The position numbers and the translations under genes are program-made. This document shows, one piece after another, positions 46,331 through 54,164 of a stretch of DNA of 64,000 nt. A model generated the notes under the pieces. The model was not told the origin of the DNA. It saw only the letters and a program-made list of their open reading frames with translations, and made no database searches. The DNA is from Bacteroidales bacterium UBA1410 (GTDB lineage: Bacteria > Bacteroidota > Bacteroidia > Bacteroidales > Dysgonomonadaceae). Positions within the stretch are counted from its first letter, which is position 1. Each line of letters begins with the position of its first letter. The stretch is taken from positions 62,001 to 126,000 of the forward strand of contig DBPW01000044.1 in NCBI GenBank assembly GCA_002305015.1, given 5' to 3'.

Positions 46331-47365
46331 TCAATCGGGAAATAGCGTACTCTGTCTTTCGATGCGTTTTCGTCCCAAATGGGTATAGGCTAACTCAGTT
46401 GCTTCACGTCCGCGTGGTGTGCGTTTGATGAAACCCTCCTTGATAAGAAAAGGTTCGTATACTTCTTCAATGGTTCCGGCATCGTCACCCACGGCAGTAG
46501 CAATAGTTGTAATGCCAACGGGCCCGCCTTTGAACTTATCGATAATGGTCAATAAAATTTTATTGTCGACTTCGTCCAGTCCATATCGATCGATATTTAA
46601 TGCTTCCAACGCATAAATGGCAATGTCTTTATCGATTTCACCGGAACCTTTAACCTGAGCAAAATCGCGTACGCGGCGCAAAAGTGCATTGGCAATACGC
46701 GGTGTGCCGCGACTTCGCGAAGCAATTTCTTCTGCTGCATCATGGGCACATGCAATCTGTAAAATAGTTGCCGACCGCAACACAATGCTCGCAAGCGTTT
46801 CGGCATCGTAATACTCTAAATGCAAGTTGATACCGAAACGTGCACGAAGCGGACTGGTGAGCAAGCCGCTTCGGGTAGTGGCACCCACTAGGGTAAACGG
46901 ATTGAGTTCGATTTGGATGGATCGCGCACTGGGGCCTTTATCGATAAGAATATCGATTCGGTAATCCTCCATTGCACTGTACAAATATTCTTCCACTACC
47001 GGCGAGAGACGATGGATTTCGTCGATAAACAACACATCGTTGGGTTCGAGCGAAGTGAGTATCCCGGCCAAATCGCCCGGCTTGTCGAGAACGGGACCGG
47101 AAGTAATCTTAAACCCCACTCCCAACTCATTGGCAATAATATTGGAAAGGGTGGTTTTCCCCAATCCCGGAGGTCCGTGCAAAAGCACATGATCCAATGG
47201 TTCGCCACGCATACGGGCTGCACTGACAAAAATTTTCAGATTTTCAACAATCTTGTCTTGCCCGCTAAAACTGCTAAACGACAAGGGTCGTAAAGCGTTT
47301 TCAAACTCGCGTTCCGTTTCCTGAAGATCCCGGTTATTTCGTATATCAAAAGTATCTTCCATCAT
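46331..47365 (-). CDS. ruvB: Holliday junction branch migration ATPase RuvB
   Basis: Hexameric motor that moves Holliday junctions with RuvA. 344 residues. LRPLSFSSFSGQDKIVENL at the start, Walker A HGPPGLGKTTLSNIIANELG, Walker B VLFIDEIHRLSPVVEEYLY, sensor GATTRSGLLTSPLRARFG, and the C-terminal winged helix (DRYGLDEVDNKILLTII, EPFLIKEGFIKRTPRGR). Two adjacent ATGs are possible starts (47365 or 47362). The stop codon directly adjoins the IS graveyard. Confidence 0.97.
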   Translation of the reverse strand: MMEDTFDIRNNRDLQETEREFENALRPLSFSSFSGQDKIVENLKIFVSAARMRGEPLDHVLLHGPPGLGKTTLSNIIANELGVGFKITSGPVLDKPGDLAGILTSLEPNDVLFIDEIHRLSPVVEEYLYSAMEDYRIDILIDKGPSARSIQIELNPFTLVGATTRSGLLTSPLRARFGINLHLEYYDAETLASIVLRSATILQIACAHDAAEEIASRSRGTPRIANALLRRVRDFAQVKGSGEIDKDIAIYALEALNIDRYGLDEVDNKILLTIIDKFKGGPVGITTIATAVGDDAGTIEEVYEPFLIKEGFIKRTPRGREATELAYTHLGRKRIERQSTLFPD

Positions 47366-47377
47366 TTTTAGCGTTTA

Positions 47378-47385
47378 CAAAGATA
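47378..47385 (-). promoter_or_regulatory. Promoter -7 element for ruvB
   Basis: TATCTTTG on the minus strand, 12 nt upstream of the ruvB ATG, implying a very short leader. No -33 element at proper spacing. Confidence 0.55.
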
Positions 47386-47415
47386 ACGATTTATCCCAAT
47401 TTCAGGAAACGATCG

Positions 47416-48348
47416 CTATTTTTGTGCCAACCTGCGCAGTGCTTGTATATTCCGTTTCAACCCTTGAAATTTCGCCCTCTTCACTGCAGAATCCCGAAAT
47501 ATCCGTCGAAAAGTTACTTCATCCATTTCCTCAAGCACATCCGAATCAAGCGATAAAAATTCGTCCGAAGGGAAAAAATCGGGCGTGCGGTGGGGAACGG
47601 AAAAACGATTCCACGGGCAAACCTGTTGACAGATGTCGCATCCATACACGTTGTTCTGCAAGCAGGGAATGAGTGCCGGATCGATTTCTCCTTTATTTTC
47701 GATGGTTTGATAGGAAATGCACTTGCCGGCATTCAGCCAATATGGTTTTTCGAGAGCTCCGGTGGGGCAGGCATCCAAACACCTTCGGCAATTGCCGCAC
47801 GAAAGTTTCAGCGGCTTGTCGTAATCGAGTTCTTTATCGATAATAAGCTCGCCCAAAAAGAAATACGATCCTTTTTGCGGAATGATGAGCAACGTGTTTT
47901 TCCCAATAAAACCCAAACCCGCTTTGGCAGCCCAAAAACGCTCCAACACAGGCGCAGAATCCACAAAACAGCGACCCCGCACTTCCGGAAAACGAAGGCA
48001 AATGAATCGAAAAAGCGCTTGCAACTTGTCTTTCATCACATCGTGATAATCCTTGCCATAGGCATAGTAAGCAAACTGCGGCACGTGGGAGGGTAATTTC
48101 CGGTGAGGGTAATAATTCAACGCCACCGAAATAATGGATCGGGCACCTTCGACCAACAAAACCGGATTGTGTCGTTTTTCGATATGGCGTTCCAAATAAT
48201 CCATGCCGGCATGGCATTTCTCCGAGAGCCATTGCATATAATGCTCCTCCTCTCCCGTATCGCCGGCAGGGCAAATACCACAGGTATCAAAACCCAACGA
48301 TAAGGCATACGCCTTTATTTCTTCTGAAAAACACATGAAATCTTTCAA
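47416..48348 (-). CDS. queG: Epoxyqueuosine reductase QueG
   Basis: Last step of queuosine synthesis in tRNA: cobalamin- and Fe-S-dependent reduction of epoxyqueuosine. 310 residues. Opens AYALSLGFDTCGICPAG; central SVALNYYP and YAYGKDYHDVMKDKL; two 4Fe-4S motifs CGNCRRCLDACPTGAL and CDICQQVCPWN. Lies 50 nt upstream of ruvB on the same strand, though ruvB has its own -7 element. Confidence 0.95.
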   Translation of the reverse strand: MKDFMCFSEEIKAYALSLGFDTCGICPAGDTGEEEHYMQWLSEKCHAGMDYLERHIEKRHNPVLLVEGARSIISVALNYYPHRKLPSHVPQFAYYAYGKDYHDVMKDKLQALFRFICLRFPEVRGRCFVDSAPVLERFWAAKAGLGFIGKNTLLIIPQKGSYFFLGELIIDKELDYDKPLKLSCGNCRRCLDACPTGALEKPYWLNAGKCISYQTIENKGEIDPALIPCLQNNVYGCDICQQVCPWNRFSVPHRTPDFFPSDEFLSLDSDVLEEMDEVTFRRIFRDSAVKRAKFQGLKRNIQALRRLAQK

Positions 48349-48395
48349 TCGAATTCAAAAATAGCGATAAATTCCATAACATTAAAAAAGTTACG

Positions 48396-48403
48396 TATTT
48401 TTG
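48396..48403 (+). promoter_or_regulatory. Promoter -7 element for the glycan cluster
   Basis: TATTTTTG at 48396-48403, about 37 nt before the flippase ATG at 48440. Confidence 0.5.
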
Positions 48404-48439
48404 CAAACAAAACGGATTGAAACGACTTGAAACGGCCTA

Positions 48440-49891
48440 ATGGGAAAATCAACACTGAAAACGAAAACGGTCTCCTCTCTTTTTTGGAGTTTTCTCGACA
48501 AATTCGGGCAACAACTCATTTATCTTGCGAGCAGTATTGTGTTGATGAACATTGTTCCTCCTGCCGAATACGGCTTGATTGGCGCTCTCACCGTTTTCAT
48601 AGCCTTTTCCGGACTGCTTATCGACAGTGGTTTTGCCCGAGCGTTGCTCAACCGAAAAAACCTCACAGAAAGGGAATACAGTTCGGTTTTTTATTTCAAT
48701 ATTGCCCTCAGTCTCGTCTTGTATGTCATCTTGTTTTTTGCCTCGCCTTTTCTTGCCGATATTTTTCATGAACCCCGCATCGAACCGGTATCGAAAGTCC
48801 TGTTTCTTTCGTTCGTTTTCACGGCACCCGGCCTCATTCAGCAAACACTGCTGATGAAAAAGGCCGACTTTAAAGGCCTGACAAAAGTGAATATTGCCGC
48901 CTTGCTCATCGCAGCAAGTATTGCCATTGCAATGGCAATCAAAGGATACGGCGTATGGTCGCTCGTGACGCAAAACGTTGTTTACGGATTTTTTCGTACC
49001 GTCTTCTTGTGGATCTATTCCAAATGGCGCCCCATCGCCTGTTTCAGCATAAAAGTGCTGCGCTCGTTCCTGGGATTAAGCAACAAATTGTTGCTTAGCG
49101 GATTAATCGGCGCTGTGTTCAACAACATTTATCCCTCCATCATTGCCTTTTTCTATCCCCGTTCCATGAATCAGGTCGGCTATTATGCCCAAGCCAATAA
49201 ATATCAGGATATCCCCTTCAGTATCCTTTCCAATACGTTTCGTTCCGTCTCCATGCTCATCCTTTCTGAAATCAATCAGCAAATCGAGCGATTGAAACGG
49301 GTGGTAAGCAAAATGATGAAATCGCTTGCTTTTTTAGCTTTTCCTCTCGGTCTATATATGATTCTCGCAGCCGAACCTGCCTTTGCCTTTCTTTTCGGGA
49401 ACAAATGGAATGCTGCAGTGCCCTATTTCAAAGTACTCTGTCTGGGCGGAATGCTTTCTCCTTTTTCGTACATCCTGAACGAACTGTTTATCGCACGCGA
49501 GAAAGCCGATTTTTTCCTGGGAGTGGAAATCGCCAAACGAATCATCCTGGTGTTGCTCATTTTTCTGTTTTTCAGACAAGGCATTATGGGACTGGCCGTA
49601 AGCTGGGTAATCTATATGGCAATCACACTCCTCATTTCACTTATCCTATCACAAAAGCTCATTCGTTACTCCCTTGTTGATTTTCTGAAAGACGTGCTTC
49701 CCTATCTACCAACAGCTCTTGTGAGCACTGTTATCGGCTATGCAGCGAGTCGGGCAATACACAATAACTTTCTGTACCTGTTGGTCAGCGTTACAATTGT
49801 GGGAGGAAGCTACTGGCTGATGTGCAGATTGTTGAAACTCGAAATGACCAAAGAAATCAGCGAATGGTTTTCATCAAAAAAAGAAAGATAA
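48440..49891 (+). CDS. Wzx-like polysaccharide flippase (MOP superfamily)
   Basis: Integral membrane transporter that flips lipid-linked oligosaccharide to the periplasmic side. 483 residues with about 12-14 hydrophobic segments. The opening KSTLKTKTVSSLFWSFLDKF and GLIGALTVFIAFSGLLIDSGF are typical of the RfbX/Wzx-type lipopolysaccharide biosynthesis family. First gene of a three-gene cluster with a methyltransferase (2 nt downstream) and a glycosyltransferase. Target glycan unknown. Confidence 0.88.
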   Translation: MGKSTLKTKTVSSLFWSFLDKFGQQLIYLASSIVLMNIVPPAEYGLIGALTVFIAFSGLLIDSGFARALLNRKNLTEREYSSVFYFNIALSLVLYVILFFASPFLADIFHEPRIEPVSKVLFLSFVFTAPGLIQQTLLMKKADFKGLTKVNIAALLIAASIAIAMAIKGYGVWSLVTQNVVYGFFRTVFLWIYSKWRPIACFSIKVLRSFLGLSNKLLLSGLIGAVFNNIYPSIIAFFYPRSMNQVGYYAQANKYQDIPFSILSNTFRSVSMLILSEINQQIERLKRVVSKMMKSLAFLAFPLGLYMILAAEPAFAFLFGNKWNAAVPYFKVLCLGGMLSPFSYILNELFIAREKADFFLGVEIAKRIILVLLIFLFFRQGIMGLAVSWVIYMAITLLISLILSQKLIRYSLVDFLKDVLPYLPTALVSTVIGYAASRAIHNNFLYLLVSVTIVGGSYWLMCRLLKLEMTKEISEWFSSKKER

Positions 49892-49893
49892 CA

Positions 49894-50787
49894 ATGAAAA
49901 ATCGTATACGAGAAATTGATTACAAAATATGTTCTTTTCGGAAAAGCCGGATTCATGCCCATAAGCTAAATAAACTCAGAAAAAACATTTTAACGTATTA
50001 TCGCCATCATCCTACCACCAACGAAGAAATAAATTTTGCGGTCGACTACCTTTCAAGTCATTCGTTGACAAGTTTCTTCGGTGCTTTTCAAGAACAATAT
50101 CGTGCAGAAGAAGTAAGGGTTTACCATGATCCCTCGAACGGATTACCTTATGTAATGGTCAATGACAAAAGATTATATTTCAAACGCTCGTATAATAAAC
50201 ACACCGTCCAATTGGTATTCAATGGCCTACGTATTGAACAGGACCCAAACTCCCCTCACTGTTATACCGATAAAAATTTTAATGTTGAAAAGGATGATAT
50301 TTTGGCTGATATTGGTTGCGCAGAAGGCTTTTTTTCTTTGCTTAATATAGAGGAAGTGAAAAAAGTGTATCTTTTCGAACAAGATCGCTGTTGGGTTGAA
50401 GCACTGCAAGCAACTTTCGCGCCATGGAAAGAAAAAACAATCCTCATCCCCCAATTTGTGTCTGACAAAACTACCGATACGGAAATACGACCGGACGATT
50501 ATTTTCATGGAAAAAAAGACAAACCCACGTTTTACAAAATTGATGTTGAAGGCGCAGAAACAAGGGTACTCAACGGAATGAAAAGCATACTGAAACAACC
50601 GCCGCTAAAAATCGCTTTATGCACATATCATCATGCAGAGGATTTTGAAAGCTTCTGTCGATTGTTGAAAGAAAACGATTTCACGTATCGCCCCTCCTCC
50701 GGTCTGATGATCTATCAAAACGATATAGATAACCTGCAGCCGCCCTATTTCCGTAAATGTTTAATTAAAGCATGGAAGAAAAAATAA
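49894..50787 (+). CDS. FkbM-family methyltransferase
   Basis: Start taken at ATG 49894 (MKNRIREIDYKICSFRKSR), 2 nt after the flippase stop; 297 residues. The SAM-binding part is visible as DILADIGCAEGFFSLLNIEEV, VYLFEQDRCWVEALQATF and FYKIDVEGAETRVLNGMKSI, typical of FkbM enzymes that O-methylate sugars or polyketides. Probably modifies a surface glycan. It overlaps the next gene by 16 nt. Confidence 0.8.
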   Translation: MKNRIREIDYKICSFRKSRIHAHKLNKLRKNILTYYRHHPTTNEEINFAVDYLSSHSLTSFFGAFQEQYRAEEVRVYHDPSNGLPYVMVNDKRLYFKRSYNKHTVQLVFNGLRIEQDPNSPHCYTDKNFNVEKDDILADIGCAEGFFSLLNIEEVKKVYLFEQDRCWVEALQATFAPWKEKTILIPQFVSDKTTDTEIRPDDYFHGKKDKPTFYKIDVEGAETRVLNGMKSILKQPPLKIALCTYHHAEDFESFCRLLKENDFTYRPSSGLMIYQNDIDNLQPPYFRKCLIKAWKKK

Positions 50788-51677
50788 AAGTTTGTGTCAT
50801 CATTGTATCCTATAATTTTGAACCGTGGATACCACTTTGTCTGCCGTCGGTAATAGCCTCTACCCTACCCGCTACAACCCTAGTGATCGACAATGCTTCG
50901 CAAGACCGCACCTGCGAGATCATCCGCTCCCAATATCCCGACGTGGTGCTAATGAAAAACAGCCGAAATCTCGGCTTCGGAAAAGCAAACAACCAAGGAA
51001 TGAAATATGCATTGGAAAACGGTTTCGACTATGTTTTTCTTCTCAATCAGGATGCACGGCTACATCCCCGAGCACTGGAAACGTTGATTCTTGCGGCATC
51101 GCGCAACACAAACTACGGCATCCTTTCGCCGGTTCATCTTAACGGTAAGGGGGATGAACTCGATTTCGGTTTTGCCGAATACACCCGATTAACAAGCAAG
51201 GAAGAAATCGAACAGTTGTCTCACGAAATAACGGAATGTCCCTTTATCAATGCAGCCATGTGGCTTATTCCCACATCGGTAATAAAAGAAATCGGCGGTT
51301 TTGCCCCTATTTTTCCCCATTACGGCGAAGACCGCAATTATGCCCAACGGGTACGCAAAAACGGCTACCGCGTGGGTTTTGTAAAATCGGCCATCGGTTA
51401 CCACCACCGACAACAAAAAAAGGTTTCGCCCAACGCCTATTTTTACTCGGAGTACATCTATTTTTTAACCGAAGCCGTCAACCCCTACTATTCGTATTTC
51501 AAAGCCTTTGCTTACAGTGTTCTTGCTGCCGTCAAAAAAGCGTTTGCATCCCTCTTCAAAGGAGAAATCGCCACCTTTGGAAAATACATGAACATTGCTT
51601 ACCGCTTGATTGCCAAAACACCCGCCATTTGCCGCACCCGCAAAGAAACCGCCACGCCGGGAGCCCATTATTTGTAA
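50772..51677 (+). CDS. GT2-family glycosyltransferase
   Basis: 301 residues. GT-A fold motifs: VCVIIVSYNFEPWIPLCLPS, TTLVIDNASQDRTCEII, NSRNLGFGKANNQGMKYAL, FLLNQDARLHPRALETLI and the late GEDRNYAQRVRKNGYRVGF. This pattern resembles rhamnosyl/galactofuranosyl-type GT2 enzymes. No transmembrane segment, so cytosolic or peripheral. Last gene of the small glycan cluster; the acceptor cannot be told from sequence. Confidence 0.88.
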   Translation: MEEKIKVCVIIVSYNFEPWIPLCLPSVIASTLPATTLVIDNASQDRTCEIIRSQYPDVVLMKNSRNLGFGKANNQGMKYALENGFDYVFLLNQDARLHPRALETLILAASRNTNYGILSPVHLNGKGDELDFGFAEYTRLTSKEEIEQLSHEITECPFINAAMWLIPTSVIKEIGGFAPIFPHYGEDRNYAQRVRKNGYRVGFVKSAIGYHHRQQKKVSPNAYFYSEYIYFLTEAVNPYYSYFKAFAYSVLAAVKKAFASLFKGEIATFGKYMNIAYRLIAKTPAICRTRKETATPGAHYL

Positions 51678-51786
51678 TAGAGCTGCTGTTTATGTATCAT
51701 GAAAAACCGTTATTCGCAATGGAAACGGGTATGTAGAGCAGGATGTTGTTATTCTCAAAAAAGCTAACAAAAGGAATTGTTTCGCA

Positions 51787-53928
51787 CTATGCCAGTGCAA
51801 AATCCAGTTGTTTGCGTTCCAAATTGGCGCGAACCACTTTAATGGAAATCTGCTGCCCCAATCGGTATTCGCGTTTGGTACGTCGCCCGATCAACCGATA
51901 ATTTCTCTCATCCAACTCGTAAAAGTCGTCATCCAATTCGCGGATGGGAATCATCCCTTCGCACTTATTCTCGTTAATTTCCACATAAAGCCCCCACTCC
52001 GTTACGCCGGATATCACCCCATCATACACTTTTCCGACCTTATCCGACATAAATTCCACTTGCTTGTATTTTATCGAATCGCGCTCGGCATTTTCGGCCA
52101 CTTGCTCCATTTTCGAACAATACTTGCATTTTTCCTCCGTTTGTTCCTCATCAACACTGGGAGCCCCTTCGCTATACCTATCGAGCAGGCGATGCACCAT
52201 CATATCGGGGTAACGCCGTATGGGCGAAGTAAAATGGGTATAATAATCGAACGCCAAACCATAATGCCCAACATTTTTGGTAGAATAAATGGCTTTTGAC
52301 ATGCTGCGTATGGCAAGGGTTTCCACCAAATCTTCTTCGGGGCGTCCCTGCACTCTATCGAGCAGCGAGTTGATGCTTTTGGCTATTTCTGTTTTGGTTC
52401 CGGAAGTTTTTATCTTATGACCGAAACGCAGAATAAATGCATTGAAATCTTCCAGCTTATCGATATCGGGAACCTCATGCACACGATAAACAAACGTTTT
52501 TGCTTTTTTCCCTTTAGGCACTTTCCCGATATGTTCGGCAACGGTACGGTTGGCCAGCAACATAAATTCCTCAATCAGATGATTGGCCTCCTTCGATTCT
52601 TTGAAATATACCCCCAGCGGTTTGCCGTTTTCGTCGAGATTGAATTTCACTTCATAGCGTTCAAAATTGATGGCACCGTTGGCAAAACGCCGTTCGCGAA
52701 GCTGCTTGGCCAGGTTGTTCAGCACAAGAATTTCGGAACTGAAGTCGCCCTTGCCCGTTTCTATTATCGTTTGAGCATCCTCATACGTCATGCGGCTATC
52801 GGACTTAATAATCGTATGCACAATGCGATATTTCAATACTTCGGCCTTATCGTTCATTTCAAAAATCACCGAATGACAAAGCTTCTCTTCATTCGGACGA
52901 AGCGAACAGATGTAGTTGCTTAACCTCTCCGGAAGCATCGGAACCGTACGGTCAACCAGATAGATGGAAGTTGCCCGTTGTTCGGCTTCATAGTCAATAA
53001 GGTCGCCCGGTTTCACATAATACGTCACATCGGCAATATGCACACCCACCTCCCACCGATTTTCGGAAAGCTTACGCAACGAGAGCGCATCATCAAAATC
53101 CTTCGCATCGGCCGGATCAATGGTTATGGTCACTGCATCGCGAAAATCTTCACGTTTGGCATACTCCTCTTCCGGTATTGCGTCGGGAAGAGATTCGGCA
53201 AATATCTCCACCTCATGCGGATACGTGTAAGGCAAATTATATTGAGCCAAAATGGCGTGCATTTCTGCCGTATTTTCGCCGGGTTTACCCAAAATATCGA
53301 CCACTTTTCCGATGGGATTGTTGGCACGTTCGGGCCATTCCACAATTTCCACTACCACCTTGTCGCCATCTTTACCTTCGCCGAGAAATTCAAAAGGAAT
53401 GAAAATATCGTTGGCCAATATCTTACTGTCCATAACCAAAAAAGCATAATGCTTTTTCACTTCGAGTGTTCCGATGTAACGGGTATCGGAACGCTTCAAA
53501 ATATCGACAACCACTCCTTCGGTGTCGGCATGTTTGCGCTTTGCCAACAATTGAACCCGCACCCGATCGCCATTCATGGCATGTTTGGAATTGCGTTCGC
53601 TGACGAAAACGATATTACCGTCGTCATCCGGTACGAAGAAATTTTTACCGTTGCTGCGACGTTCAAAGCGACCTTCGAGTATCAACCCTCGATCATTGAT
53701 TCGGTATTTCCCTCGTGACGTCTCCAAAACCTGGTCTTCGTCACGTAAATTATCGAGAACTTTTATCAACAAGCGGCGTCCTTCTTCATCCACATGGATG
53801 GCGGCAGCAATTTGTTTATAATTATATTCTTTCCCCCTGTTCTGACTTAAAAAATCGACAGCAGCTTGTGCCAATGCCTTCTTACTCAGTCTTGGTTTTG
53901 ATTCGGAGGAGGATGTTTTCTTACTCAT
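51787..53928 (-). CDS. rnr: Ribonuclease R
   Basis: Processive 3'-5' exoribonuclease for structured RNA. 713 residues. N-terminal helix-turn-helix-like and cold-shock domains (RFERRSNGKNFFVPDDDGNI), RNB catalytic domain with acidic residues in ITIDPADAKDFDDALS (near residues 270-285), VHIADVTYYVKPGDLID and RYPDMMVHRLL, then a C-terminal S1 domain (GKVYDGVISGVTEWGLYVEI). Monocistronic. Confidence 0.96.
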   Translation of the reverse strand: MSKKTSSSESKPRLSKKALAQAAVDFLSQNRGKEYNYKQIAAAIHVDEEGRRLLIKVLDNLRDEDQVLETSRGKYRINDRGLILEGRFERRSNGKNFFVPDDDGNIVFVSERNSKHAMNGDRVRVQLLAKRKHADTEGVVVDILKRSDTRYIGTLEVKKHYAFLVMDSKILANDIFIPFEFLGEGKDGDKVVVEIVEWPERANNPIGKVVDILGKPGENTAEMHAILAQYNLPYTYPHEVEIFAESLPDAIPEEEYAKREDFRDAVTITIDPADAKDFDDALSLRKLSENRWEVGVHIADVTYYVKPGDLIDYEAEQRATSIYLVDRTVPMLPERLSNYICSLRPNEEKLCHSVIFEMNDKAEVLKYRIVHTIIKSDSRMTYEDAQTIIETGKGDFSSEILVLNNLAKQLRERRFANGAINFERYEVKFNLDENGKPLGVYFKESKEANHLIEEFMLLANRTVAEHIGKVPKGKKAKTFVYRVHEVPDIDKLEDFNAFILRFGHKIKTSGTKTEIAKSINSLLDRVQGRPEEDLVETLAIRSMSKAIYSTKNVGHYGLAFDYYTHFTSPIRRYPDMMVHRLLDRYSEGAPSVDEEQTEEKCKYCSKMEQVAENAERDSIKYKQVEFMSDKVGKVYDGVISGVTEWGLYVEINENKCEGMIPIRELDDDFYELDERNYRLIGRRTKREYRLGQQISIKVVRANLERKQLDFALA

Positions 53929-53980
53929 TATTTTTTTATTACGTTTTTCTAAATAAGATTAAAATCAATTTTATTCATTA

Positions 53981-53988
53981 CAAATTTA
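53981..53988 (-). promoter_or_regulatory. Promoter -7 element for rnr
   Basis: TAAATTTG on the minus strand, about 53 nt upstream of the rnr ATG. The surrounding 236-nt gap is otherwise AT-rich without recognisable features. Confidence 0.45.
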
Positions 53989-54164
53989 CATGATAATTTT
54001 CAATTTACACACTGCCACACAAAAAAATCGATCAAACAACAGAGGCATCAGCCAAGCCGATTTCGGAAAAACCAATCAGAAAAGTAAACGCCACCAAGCC
54101 GAATTACAAAAATTTTTTGCACCTTTGTGAAAGTTAACAGGATAAATTCACAAAAAAATGTCTT